Assembly (NCBI RefSeq): GCF_000472865.1
Contig: NZ_AXAP01000004.1
Location: 202,058-266,057, forward strand
Origin: Bradyrhizobium elkanii WSM2783
GTDB lineage: Bacteria; Pseudomonadota; Alphaproteobacteria; Rhizobiales; Xanthobacteraceae
DNA length: 64,000 nt
Direction of reading: 5' to 3'
Made by a program: the position numbers and the translations under genes. The notes under the pieces were generated by a model. It searched no databases and was not told where the DNA came from. It saw only the letters and a program-made list of their open reading frames with translations. Positions 48,101-56,419 of this stretch are shown here, piece by piece. Each line of letters starts with the position of its first letter. The stretch's first letter is position 1.

Positions 48101-48476
48101 AATATGCGAGCGGGCCAATCGAACCGAGGAAGCGCAGGCTCTGATCTGCAGGGCCTTGGATATGACCGAAGAAAGGGGCGAAAGGTGGTTCGAGGCCGAA
48201 CTGAGCCGACTTAAGGGACGCTGGCTAATCGTACATCATGGAGCGCGGGAAGCTGAGGCGGAGCAATGTTTTCGCCACGCCCTGGCTGTCGCAGAGCGAC
48301 AAGGTGCAAGAACCTGGGAACTGCGGGCAGGGATCGATTTGTGCCGGTTGCTCGACCGAAGAGGCGACCGAGAGGAAGCACGCCATCTCCTTGTGCCAAT
48401 TCTCGAACGATGCTTGGACGGCTGTGGCACAGCAGAGCTCACGGAAGCCAAGATGTTGCTCGAGGCCCTCACCTAG
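45171..48476 (+). CDS. Class III adenylate/guanylate cyclase fused to AAA ATPase and TPR region
   Basis: A 1101-residue multidomain regulator. Residues 17-35 are a zinc ribbon (CPLCG, CSECG). Residues 69-245 are a class III nucleotide cyclase: MTIMFCDLVGST with metal Asp75, GVVARYMGDGVLVYFGYP with metal Asp119 and NLAARLQ with the transition-state Asn/Arg, so it looks catalytically competent. Next come an AAA ATPase (Walker A GEAGIGKS at ~293-300, Walker B VLIVLEDLHWID) and about 550 residues of TPR-like helical repeats. Such proteins act as cytoplasmic signal-gated cyclases. The ATG at 45171 has only a weak ribosome-binding site; 45087 is an alternative start. Codon use looks less GC-biased than in flanking genes. 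Confidence 0.9.
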   Translation: MRSREDRAPGTETETRCPLCGTAHRPDAKFCSECGHRLSGNGPQKLAKTPADRLPASLQIGGSIQRRQMTIMFCDLVGSTALSLQLDPEDLREVIDTCHRCISDVVARFEGVVARYMGDGVLVYFGYPQAHEDDAERAIRAGLHAVDAISGLTLLYGYRPQVRIGVATGLVVVSDLVVDGTPLSQEVAGETPNLAARLQALAEPNTVLVSSSTHHLAGGVFEYRNLGPRAIKGFDDPVQAWQVVGTSGVENRFEAKRKAGISRLVGRERESEFLLRCWQQSKAGNGRVVLLTGEAGIGKSRIRRALQEQLATEQHILLDYYCSPYHQDSALHPIIDQIQRGAGLSRSDTRDEKLAKLERVLSGLNVGPAEVDLVAEVMSLRNHQRASLPELSPEQRQQRSMEVLLDLVARHAARRPVLIVLEDLHWIDPSSLELVGMLVERIARLRVLVISTARLEFAADWSNYPNVTIMPLRKLSRDASAALVEQVTGGRTLPDELLEEILDRTDGVPLFVEELTKTVLESGVVQMQRGSLVLERPARQAAIPYTLQDSLVARLDRLGEIREIAQIGATIGREFSVEVLGAVSGLSNTRLEDGLQQLVRSELIVRRNDPSQEIYAFKHTLVRDAAYSTLLRSKRQAWHVRIANILEEQFPTIAEQQPEMLAYHCSEGGLIEKAINYCEKAGRMSAARYAKLEAILQLSRALELLSSLPSSADNLRRELGLQCALGRALIVAKGIGARETGEAYLRARELCEHLGDTSMSLRVLGELARYYLGRGEHIKACRVAEDLMRVGHSQHDQFSVVSGHLFKGISLFWIGEFLQAKDNLESVLGFSAPEEFQSNAAIAAWDMKIGASSYLALVLFVLGHRERALSTSGEALVRSRALRPPQILIRELTFAALVNLLCGEEGTALARTEEAISLATEERYPFWLEVAHMLRGFILAADGDAAGGLQLAQKALADLAATGSIGNHTYFLGLVAQICERANRTEEAQALICRALDMTEERGERWFEAELSRLKGRWLIVHHGAREAEAEQCFRHALAVAERQGARTWELRAGIDLCRLLDRRGDREEARHLLVPILERCLDGCGTAELTEAKMLLEALT

Positions 48477-48724
48477 CTCGACGAACCGCGACAGGCGATG
48501 AATTTCGGAGCCGCCGAGCAATTTCTTGAAAGCCCCGAGAGACTGCATATCCCGCCTCGCTCGTCTAGCCATGTTCGAAGACTGTGAACTGGTTCACATG
48601 CGAGGGAACTTAATTGCGGTAGGTTAATATCCCAGAAGTTCGGTCAACACTGAGAGCGCGCCGTCGTTCGGACAGACCGGCCATGCTTCGGTCCGTTCTA
48701 CGATTTCGCGGGGCGGACATAGCG
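48477..48724. other. Intergenic region between cyclase and P450 genes
   Basis: About 250 bases without a credible gene; the minus-strand frame over 48225-48572 lies mostly inside the cyclase gene. GAACTGGTTCACATGC has a short inverted repeat (GAACtgGTTC). No clear promoter or terminator hairpin was recognised. Confidence 0.4.
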
Positions 48725-50044
48725 ATGAGCGAGCTAACAACCGAGGCCGCGACCGAGCCGGTCGTACGCGAATCCCTACCTGGTCAATTCAATCTGCAAG
48801 ACCTCCAGCCTACCGGCTGGTCCAAGTGGCTGCAGTGGATTTACGATGAGCCGCATTGGCTCTTTTGGTTGTTGAGGGAGTTTTGGCCCATCCCGCAGCT
48901 CGGGGGATGGGCTTTCGTTACGCGATACGATGATGTCGCAGAAGTTCTCGAGAACGATGTCGTTTTTCAGGTGCCGTTCGGAGCCAAGATCCAGAAGCTT
49001 AACGATCATCCAGGAGCCGGCCCCAACTTTCTGTTGGGCATGCAGCGAGGCAACGACTACTGGAAGTGCCAGCGTCAGGTGATGCAGGCTTTCCAACGTG
49101 ATGATGTGGCAAAAATTGTCACGCCACTCGCCGCGAAATTCTCGAACAGGATCGTTGCCGACGCCGCGAAAATCAACGATCAGACGATGGAGCTCGATGC
49201 CATCGAAGGGTTGATCACGCGCGTCCCGATCCTGATCTGCAGGGATTACTACGGCCTTGAGATTCAGCAGCAGGAGGAGATCGATTTCGGTCGCTGGCTG
49301 ATAGCCATGAGCCTGTACACGTTCGGCAATCCCTTTGACAATCCTCGCTATGAAAGGGCTGCGATTGCCGCCGGAATGCGCGTCCGGGCGATCATCGATA
49401 GGTCGATCCAGCGCGCCCGGAAGCACTCGCGGATACGCCCTACCGTGCTCGACCGACTGCTCGCGATGCAACGTGGAGAGTCAAGTCTCACCGACAAGGT
49501 TATCGGCGCGTACCTTATCGGCATGATCACAGGCTTTGTCCCGACCAACACAATGGCGGCCGGGCATATGCTGGTCATGCTGCTCGGTCGCCCAAAATTC
49601 ATGGCTGCAGCAACCGAGGCAGCGCGCGCTGGCGATGACAAACGGCTGACGCGTTGCCTGTTCGAGGCCATGCGTTTCATGCCGCTCAACCCTGGGCCGT
49701 TCCGGATCTGCGCCGAAGATTATACTGTTGCCGCCGGAACCGCGCGCCAAACGACGATCAAGAAGGGAACGAAGCTGCTGGCGGGAACGGAATCGGCGAT
49801 GTTCGACAATCGCCGCGTGGTGCGACCGCGCAGCTTCAATCCGGACCGGCCGCAGACCGACTACATGCTGTTTGGCCACGGGCTTCATTGGTGTGTTGGC
49901 GCCTACATCGCCGAGGCGCAGATCACGCAGACCTTCAAGGCCTTGCTGGTGCAGAAGCGACTCCGGCCTGTCGACGGCAGGAACGGCAAGCTGAAGACGC
50001 TAGGCCCGTTCCCGTGGCATCTATCGGTCAAGTACGACGTCTGA
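48725..50044 (+). CDS. Cytochrome P450 lacking the usual I-helix acid-alcohol pair
   Basis: A 439-residue haem-thiolate protein. The haem loop FGHGLHWCVGAYIA puts the ligand at Cys390, and K-helix EAMR (Glu314-Arg317) is present. In the I-helix the usual A/G-G-x-D/E-T is replaced by ITGFVPTNT (~268-276): no acid at the expected place, with a Pro, reminiscent of peroxygenase-type or hydroperoxide-rearranging P450s. No ferredoxin or reductase gene is adjacent. The ATG at 48725 begins MSELTTEAATEP; an upstream ATG at 48683 is also in frame. 21 bp from the peroxidase gene, so one operon. Confidence 0.9.
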   Translation: MSELTTEAATEPVVRESLPGQFNLQDLQPTGWSKWLQWIYDEPHWLFWLLREFWPIPQLGGWAFVTRYDDVAEVLENDVVFQVPFGAKIQKLNDHPGAGPNFLLGMQRGNDYWKCQRQVMQAFQRDDVAKIVTPLAAKFSNRIVADAAKINDQTMELDAIEGLITRVPILICRDYYGLEIQQQEEIDFGRWLIAMSLYTFGNPFDNPRYERAAIAAGMRVRAIIDRSIQRARKHSRIRPTVLDRLLAMQRGESSLTDKVIGAYLIGMITGFVPTNTMAAGHMLVMLLGRPKFMAAATEAARAGDDKRLTRCLFEAMRFMPLNPGPFRICAEDYTVAAGTARQTTIKKGTKLLAGTESAMFDNRRVVRPRSFNPDRPQTDYMLFGHGLHWCVGAYIAEAQITQTFKALLVQKRLRPVDGRNGKLKTLGPFPWHLSVKYDV

Positions 50045-50065
50045 ACCCAGAAAAGGGGAAGTGCC

Positions 50066-53000
50066 GTGCCCCACTCGTTCGTAACGATAGCAATTCCATT
50101 CGATGTCCAATGGTCGGACGCCGTAGAAAAATGCCTGGACGCGCTTGGCACTCCTCTTTTGGATGACCACGTGAAGTTCGCGCTTTCTCCGCGGCAGGCA
50201 AACGGCGGCAACAGCGCGCTGCGCGCCGGGCTCGACAATACTCAGATCATCCATTTCTTGAGTATCACCGTCGTGCGCGGCGATGACGCGCGAAGCGTCG
50301 GCATCCAGGGAGCGCACCGGCAACCCGAGAACTCCTTCATCATCATAGAAGCGAGCGTCGATGGGGGCATGGATCCCGCTATCGATAAAATCGCAGCGAC
50401 GATGAGGCCAGAGCTTGAAACAATGCTGGCGGAAGCCGGCGTCCCATATAAGGGTCTGGAGATCTCCGATCTGCTTCGCAATCACCGTCATGATGTCGGT
50501 CAAGGATGGTTCTCCACACCCGGCCTGAACTACGACGGCACGCCCGGAATGACTGTTCAACGTATCAAGCAAGAAGCGGAGTTGGCAGACCAGATAGAGG
50601 ATATGCTCCAGGACAGGCCTCGCGGAGGCAGTGCATTGAGCGTGCTCGAGGACGTACGTTCAAAGCTTTGGGACAACGGCGAAAAATGGGCGTTTGTCGA
50701 AGAGCCGGCTCCCTGCCTCCAGGCAAACGGATTCAGTAGCTGGGGCTTCTACTGGGGTTTGGCCAAGTCCGCCATTGCCAGTCTGGCGTGGCCATTTCTG
50801 CTGGTTATCGCCGTCCCGGCGCTGATTTTCCTGCTGTCGCTCGTGGTGCCCGAGCTCCCGACCCGCTTCCTGGCAGCGATCCTGATCGCTCTCATTGTCA
50901 TTGTTCTTGTAGCAGCGGCCGCCGGCTATGCCTGGCTGCGCCATCGCGAGAAGACCGACGTTTGCGACGACATCGCACCGACAGCAGAGCACGTCGAAAA
51001 GCTCATGAGGCGTGAAACCTTCGGCGCGCAAAATCACCTGGCCGCATCCTCGATTATGAAACCCGGCTGGTTCCGCTGGCTGACGCTAAGAGTCGGACTT
51101 TGGGGCGCCGGCGCCATCGCGGCATACGGCTCCCGGCCGAGCTTTTTGGGATCGACAGGCGTCATTCATTTCGCACGCTGGATTCTGCTGCCCGGAACGA
51201 ACAAGCTGCTTTTTATGTCGAACTACGACGGGGCTTGGGAAAGCTACCTGGAGGACTTCATCGAGAAGGCACACGATGGAGTGACTGGCATATGGAGCAA
51301 TACGCTGGGATTTCCAAGAACCGAGAATCTGTTCTCGAAGGGCGCAACCGACGGCGACCGGCTCCGGCGGTGGACGCGCCGCCAGCAGCATCCCTCCTGG
51401 TTTTGGTACGTTGCCTATCCGAAGCTGTCGCTGGCCAGGATCCGCGTCAACGCCGCCATCCGCCAAGGCATCGCTGCGGCCCGGACCGAAGCCGACGCCG
51501 CCGATTGGCTGTCGTGTTTCGGATCGTCGCCACGACCTGCGAATGCACTGCAACTCGAGGAGATATCAACTCTCGTTCTCGGCGGGCTGGGCCGACTGCG
51601 CTTCGGCACATGCCTGTTCCTGCGGCTGCCGCCTGACAAGGAAGAGAGTAGAAAATGGCTTACCGGCGTCAGCAATGACATTAGTTATGGCGACCATCGG
51701 AACGCATCGAACGCGCTGGTCGTAGGGTTCGCGCCGAGCGGACTGCGGAAACTCGGCCTGACCGGAGAACATCTGGCAACATTCCCGGTGGCTTTTCAGC
51801 AAGGAAATGCGGCACCCTGGCGCGCGCGCACCCTCGGCGATATCGGCGCTGATGATCCCGAACACTGGCTTTGGGGTGCAGGAAATCAGAGCACGGATCG
51901 AACCGCGACAATGAGCGCTGGTACTGACGCCGGCAAGCAAGTCGATGCCGTGATGCTGATCTATGCGCGGGACCCGGAGCAGCTGCGTGATCTCGAGCGT
52001 ATGCATATTGATCAAATCGAACGATGCCATGGGCGAGTTGGTTTCGGGATCAGATTCAAGGAGGTCCCGGAACCGCAGATCGCGCAGCGGCAAAAAGAGC
52101 CGTTCGGCTTTGCAGACGGTATATCGAATCCCATTATCCGCGGCATCCGATCTACGACATCGGAAGACGCTCCGCACCTCGTAGGGCCGGGTGAGTTCAT
52201 TCTCGGCTACCCCGACAACCTCGGGTACACTCCTCCATCGCCTACGGTTGCTCCCGGCGACGATCCGAAGAGTGTTCTTCCCAGCGCCGGCGCGGATCTG
52301 CTGCGACAACGGCCGGACTTTTCCGAGCCCTCGGCAGCGGCCCGGCACGACCTGGGGATGAACGGCACGTTTCTTGTCGTGCGGCAGCTCGAACAGGATG
52401 TCACCGAATATCACAAGTTCCTGGACGCTGCCGAGCAACAGCTGATCAGCAGCAACCGCGAGCCAACAAACATCTCCGCAACGCGTCGCGAATGGATCGC
52501 CGCAAAAATGGTAGGCCGGTGGCAAGATGGGACGTCCCTGGTGCGCTATCCGGACGGTCCCGGAACGACGGCGGGCCCCTCGAGGTCAAGAGGGCGAGGT
52601 CGGCGGGTGGATAATGACTTCAGCTTCCGTATCGAAGATCCGAACGGGCTGCGATGTCCGCTCGGCGCTCACATTCGCCGCGCCAATCCGCGCGACAGCT
52701 TTGTCTCCGGAATCGAAAAGGAGCCCGAGGGAGCCACGAGGGAGCAAATCCAGCAGCAATTTTCCGAGCAGATCAACGAGCAGCTAAGAATCGTAAATCG
52801 CCATCGCATTCTTCGCGTGGGACGCCCGTACGAGGCGCAAGGCATACTGGACAAGCCTGGGCTTGTATTCATGTGTCTGAACGCTGACATCGAACGTCAG
52901 TTCGAATTCATCCAGCAGAGTTGGGTACTGGGGCCGAGCTTCCACGGTCTGCAGAATGAAATCGATCCCCTGGTCGGAAATCGACAAGGGTCGGAGATTT

Positions 53001-53137
53001 TTTCGATCCCTACTCCGGACGGCCCGATGTGGATCAAAGACATCACTGACTTCGTCAGGGTCCGGGGCGGCGGCTATTTCTTCCTGCCTGGCAAGCGAGC
53101 CCTTCGGTTTCTCGCCAACCTGCAAGAGCCTGGATAA
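50066..53137 (+). CDS. Membrane protein with C-terminal DyP-type peroxidase domain
   Basis: A 1023-residue protein. Residues 1-230 are soluble and unassigned; two TM helices lie at about 236-264 and 268-293. Residues 330-470 form a conserved-looking segment (HFARWILLPGTNKLLFMSNYDGAWESYL, GIWSNTLGFPRTENLF). From about 500 it is a dye-decolorizing-type haem peroxidase: GFADGISNP (681-689) holds the catalytic-Asp GxxDG motif, RCPLGAHIRRANP (863-875) the proximal haem His869, and RILRVG the distal-Arg region. DyP enzymes use H2O2 to oxidise various substrates. Its place beside a P450 suggests peroxide-driven chemistry on a shared substrate. Arrangement is far longer than ordinary DyPs (about 300-500 residues). 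Confidence 0.88.
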   Translation: MPHSFVTIAIPFDVQWSDAVEKCLDALGTPLLDDHVKFALSPRQANGGNSALRAGLDNTQIIHFLSITVVRGDDARSVGIQGAHRQPENSFIIIEASVDGGMDPAIDKIAATMRPELETMLAEAGVPYKGLEISDLLRNHRHDVGQGWFSTPGLNYDGTPGMTVQRIKQEAELADQIEDMLQDRPRGGSALSVLEDVRSKLWDNGEKWAFVEEPAPCLQANGFSSWGFYWGLAKSAIASLAWPFLLVIAVPALIFLLSLVVPELPTRFLAAILIALIVIVLVAAAAGYAWLRHREKTDVCDDIAPTAEHVEKLMRRETFGAQNHLAASSIMKPGWFRWLTLRVGLWGAGAIAAYGSRPSFLGSTGVIHFARWILLPGTNKLLFMSNYDGAWESYLEDFIEKAHDGVTGIWSNTLGFPRTENLFSKGATDGDRLRRWTRRQQHPSWFWYVAYPKLSLARIRVNAAIRQGIAAARTEADAADWLSCFGSSPRPANALQLEEISTLVLGGLGRLRFGTCLFLRLPPDKEESRKWLTGVSNDISYGDHRNASNALVVGFAPSGLRKLGLTGEHLATFPVAFQQGNAAPWRARTLGDIGADDPEHWLWGAGNQSTDRTATMSAGTDAGKQVDAVMLIYARDPEQLRDLERMHIDQIERCHGRVGFGIRFKEVPEPQIAQRQKEPFGFADGISNPIIRGIRSTTSEDAPHLVGPGEFILGYPDNLGYTPPSPTVAPGDDPKSVLPSAGADLLRQRPDFSEPSAAARHDLGMNGTFLVVRQLEQDVTEYHKFLDAAEQQLISSNREPTNISATRREWIAAKMVGRWQDGTSLVRYPDGPGTTAGPSRSRGRGRRVDNDFSFRIEDPNGLRCPLGAHIRRANPRDSFVSGIEKEPEGATREQIQQQFSEQINEQLRIVNRHRILRVGRPYEAQGILDKPGLVFMCLNADIERQFEFIQQSWVLGPSFHGLQNEIDPLVGNRQGSEIFSIPTPDGPMWIKDITDFVRVRGGGYFFLPGKRALRFLANLQEPG

Positions 53138-53201
53138 ACAGCACCTGCCGATCTTGCCCCTGATCCCGATGCTCCTGAAAGTGGAGCAGGGATATGCTAT
53201 C

Positions 53202-53223
53202 GGTTCCCGCTTTCGCGGGAACC
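53202..53223. terminator. Hairpin after the peroxidase gene
   Basis: Nine-bp perfect stem GGTTCCCGC / GCGGGAACC with loop TTTC, 64 bp after the peroxidase stop. It may terminate the P450-peroxidase operon. No T-run follows. Confidence 0.5.
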
Positions 53224-53282
53224 ACGAATGCACGCGTTGACACAAGAATCTTGTTGTCGCGGCCGGCTGCGCTCGTTTACCA

Positions 53283-55511
53283 GTGGCGCGGGTGTTGAGG
53301 GCAGTGCAAGGCGTGGTGCATCGAAACGTCAAACCGAGTCCGCGGATTGGTCGCGCGTTCAGCGACATCCTCGGCGGCAGCGCCGCCAGCGTGCTCTCGA
53401 TCACCTTCGGCCTGTCCTATGCGCTCCTGATCTTCGCAGGCCCACTGTCGCCCTATCTCGCTTACGGCGTCGCCGCCACCTTCATCTCATCGGCGGTGCT
53501 GGCGCTGGTGATCGCGCTCGGCAGCTCGGTGCCATTTGCGGTCGCGGGTCCCGAGAGTTCCACCGCGGCGATGACCGCGATCCTCGCCTCCGCGCTGGTC
53601 GAGCGCGTGGCGGCCGTCAATCCGGCGGCGCCGATGCTGGCGCCGGTCCTGATCACGCTCGGGCTTGCCACCATCATCACCGGCATCGTGCTGTGCGGCT
53701 TCGGCGTGACGCGGATGGGCCGCGCCATCCGCTATGTGCCCTATCCCGTCGTCGGCGGCTTCCTCGGCGCCACCGGCTGCCTGCTCGTGCTCGGCGCCAT
53801 CAGGGTCATCACGGGCATGGAGCTGAAGTTTGCGACGCTGCCTCAGTTCGCAAACGTCGTCACCATCGCCGAGCTGTCGGCCGCCTGCGCCATGGCGCTG
53901 ATCCTGTACCTGACTTGGCACCGCTCGCGCAGCCCGTTCGGGCTGCCGGTGATCCTGGTCGGCGGCGTGCTCATCGGCCATCTCGCATTCTGGATCGTCG
54001 GCCTCACGCCCGCCGAGGCGCAGGCCGCGGGCTGGACCTTTCAGCCGCCGCCTCCGACCAGATTCATGCTGCCGTGGAGCGCGGAGAATTTCGCTGACTA
54101 TCCCTGGTATGCCGTGCCGGACCTGCTCGGCAATCTCGTCGCCGTCGTGTTCGTGACGGCAACCAGCACCCTCTTCAACACCACCGGCATCGAGGTCGCC
54201 GCGCATCGCGAGGCTAACCTGGAACGGGAACTCAATATCACCGGCCTTGCCAACATCCTGACCGGCGCCCTGGCCGGTTACGCCGGCTGCACCTCCACCA
54301 CCCGCTCGCTGCTCAGTCTGAACAGCGGCGGCACTGGCCGCCTTTGCGGCGTGACAGTCGCAGCCTTCTCGCTGCTGATGCTCGCGGTCGCGCCCGAGTT
54401 GCTGGGCTACATGCCGAAATTCGTGCTCGGCGGCCTGTTGATCTATCTCGGCGCCGATCAGCTCCACAAATGGATCGTCGAGTCGCGACGGCGGTTGTCG
54501 AAAACCGAATATGTGTCGCTGCTCGCGATCATCCTGATCATCCTGCAATGGGGCTTCGTCGCGGGCGTCTTGATCGGCGTCGTGATCGGCTGCGCCACCT
54601 TTGCCTTCAGCGCCGCGCGGATCGAATCGATCAAATATGGTTTCGACGGCACCGAGTATCGCAGCTCGCTGGACCGCTCGCGCGATGATCTCGACCTGCT
54701 GGCGGACCATGGCAGCGCGATCCAGGGCCTGAACCTGCAGAGCTATCTGTTCTTCGGCTCGGCCAACCGGCTCTACCAGCACGTCAAGGCGCTGCTCGCG
54801 CGCCATCCGGAATGCCGTTATCTGGTGTTCGACTTCAAGCTCGTCACCGGCATCGATTCATCGGCAGCCTACAGCTTTGCACAGATCAAGCGCTGCGCCG
54901 ACGAGCGCGGCGTCAAGCTGCTGCTGGTGCATCTGGCGCCAGCGGCCGAAAAGACGTTGCGCGCGAGCGGCTTCATTTCCGGCGAGGTCAGGATCGAGCC
55001 CGAGCTCGATCATGCGCTGGAATGGTGCGAGAACGAGATCATCGCCGAGCACCGCGGGCTGGAGCAGGAGGAAGCGAGCCTGCGCGACTGGTTCACCGAA
55101 ATTCTCGGCTCCGAGCCGGAGGCGAGCGCGCTGATGCATTATTGCGAGCGCGTCGAGGTCGATGCCGGAGAGACCATCGTCCGCGCCGGCGACCTCGCCG
55201 AATCCATGCATTTCATTCTGGACGGACGCGTCGGCGTGATGGTTGCGGCCGATGATGGCCGCCCGACCCGCGTGCGCAGCCTCGGCCGCTACACCACGAT
55301 CGGCGAGATGGGCCTGGTTTCGCAAACGCGGCGCAGCGCCACCATCCAGGCCGAGGTCGCAAGCGTGCTCTATGTCCTGAACACGCATCAGTTCGAAGCG
55401 CTCAGGGACGACGACCCCGCGCTCAGCCACAAGCTCCTGACCTATTTCGTCTCGATCATGGCCGAGCGCCTGAGCTTCGCCAACCGCACCATCGCGGTGC
55501 TGCGGCGATAG
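53283..55511 (+). CDS. SulP family transporter with STAS and cyclic-nucleotide-binding domains
   Basis: A 742-residue anion transporter. A SulP membrane domain (~25-440, about twelve helices) includes VAGPESSTAAMTAILAS and ALAGYAGCTSTTRSLLSLNSGG. A STAS domain (~470-575) has YLVFDFKLVTGIDSSAAYSF. A C-terminal cNMP domain (~610-735) has VDAGETIVRAGDLAESMHFILDGRVGVM, RYTTIGEMGLVSQTRRSATIQA and a final helical segment; the phosphate-binding cassette Gly-Glu is present, so nucleotide binding is plausible. The GTG start at 53283 is uncertain. Downstream of the cyclase cluster, 145 bp after the peroxidase stop. Confidence 0.9.
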   Translation: MARVLRAVQGVVHRNVKPSPRIGRAFSDILGGSAASVLSITFGLSYALLIFAGPLSPYLAYGVAATFISSAVLALVIALGSSVPFAVAGPESSTAAMTAILASALVERVAAVNPAAPMLAPVLITLGLATIITGIVLCGFGVTRMGRAIRYVPYPVVGGFLGATGCLLVLGAIRVITGMELKFATLPQFANVVTIAELSAACAMALILYLTWHRSRSPFGLPVILVGGVLIGHLAFWIVGLTPAEAQAAGWTFQPPPPTRFMLPWSAENFADYPWYAVPDLLGNLVAVVFVTATSTLFNTTGIEVAAHREANLERELNITGLANILTGALAGYAGCTSTTRSLLSLNSGGTGRLCGVTVAAFSLLMLAVAPELLGYMPKFVLGGLLIYLGADQLHKWIVESRRRLSKTEYVSLLAIILIILQWGFVAGVLIGVVIGCATFAFSAARIESIKYGFDGTEYRSSLDRSRDDLDLLADHGSAIQGLNLQSYLFFGSANRLYQHVKALLARHPECRYLVFDFKLVTGIDSSAAYSFAQIKRCADERGVKLLLVHLAPAAEKTLRASGFISGEVRIEPELDHALEWCENEIIAEHRGLEQEEASLRDWFTEILGSEPEASALMHYCERVEVDAGETIVRAGDLAESMHFILDGRVGVMVAADDGRPTRVRSLGRYTTIGEMGLVSQTRRSATIQAEVASVLYVLNTHQFEALRDDDPALSHKLLTYFVSIMAERLSFANRTIAVLRR

Positions 55512-55518
55512 CAAGGGT

Positions 55519-55587
55519 CGTAGCCCGGATGGAGCCAACGGGTCGCGCGAATGCGCGCCCGATGACAGGCTCCGCGCAATCCGGGGT
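55519..55587. repeat. Repeat H copy 2
   Basis: CGTAGCCCGGATGGAGCC and the inverted GGCTCCGCGCAATCCGGGG, with GGTCGCGCGAATGCGCGCCC between. A shorter relative is at 44591. The rest of the gap up to 55775 holds no gene; TTAACCATACGGTCGCC and later CTACGCGGAGC precede the coiled-coil gene. Confidence 0.6.
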
Positions 55588-55775
55588 TCTCGCGCTTGGC
55601 TCCGGTGGAAATTAATCACTTGTTAACCATACGGTCGCCTAATGCGAATGATTTGGGGGGTATTTAGATCCACCGCCCCGGCGACGCGAACGAAGTCGAT
55701 GCCTTTGTCGGCCGATCTTACGTTCCTTTGCCAGGCTGACGGTTCGCGTTACGGCTGTCCTACGCGGAGCAAAAA

Positions 55776-56330
55776 ATGTCCGGAGAGAACGATCTAGTGG
55801 ACACTCTCAGCCGCGATCTCGATCGCGCGCGCGGAAAGCGCGACGCACTTGCATCCGATGTCACGACACTGACGGCTCAGATCGCCGAGATCGAGGCCCG
55901 CCTTTCTGAGGAAAGAGTTCGGCGCGAACGCAATCACGTTTTGGGCGAAATCGAAGCGATAAAAAAGCGAATCGCGCAAACTGGCAAAGCGTTTACACCT
56001 GTCATCAGCGAACTCTGCGAGGCGACCGAGATGGCGGCGGCAGTCGTGCCCGAAGCTCGCGAGCTCAATAATTTTCTATCATCCGTCGCGACCGAAGTCG
56101 AAGCCGTCATCGATCCCTTGTTGCGTGAACTGGACCGACGCGCGGATGCGGTGAGAGTTGGCCAGGCTGCGCTGGATCTCCCGCGCCTGGCCAATGAGGC
56201 GCCGACCGAGCTGCCAAAAGATAATAACGATCGCCTGCTTGGCTTACTCCGTCTTCCAGCATGGCTGTCGCGCAGCAAGGAGGTTGGAAATAAAGAAGCA
56301 GCAGAGAACCCGGGCAGCACAGCCGCGTAA
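55776..56330 (+). CDS. Hypothetical coiled-coil protein
   Basis: A 184-residue, charged protein. Residues 1-70 form a predicted coiled coil (heptad-like LSRDLDRARGKRDALASDVTTL, QIAEIEARLSEERVRRER), and helices continue to about 130. No known domain recognised. Transcribed alone, with GCGGAGC before the ATG. Such proteins are common in Bradyrhizobium without assigned function. Confidence 0.7.
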   Translation: MSGENDLVDTLSRDLDRARGKRDALASDVTTLTAQIAEIEARLSEERVRRERNHVLGEIEAIKKRIAQTGKAFTPVISELCEATEMAAAVVPEARELNNFLSSVATEVEAVIDPLLRELDRRADAVRVGQAALDLPRLANEAPTELPKDNNDRLLGLLRLPAWLSRSKEVGNKEAAENPGSTAA

Positions 56331-56419
56331 AACATCGGCGCGCTGCGCACCTCAAGGAAGACCCTCGATGCTCGTGTGACGGACTTTGCAATCCGTCTAC
56401 TTCCCGCAGTTGGACGTGC

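Noticed and set aside
53487..54806. Minus-strand frame of 439 codons over the SulP gene
   Set aside because: His/Asp/Arg-rich shadow typical of GC-rich antisense frames.
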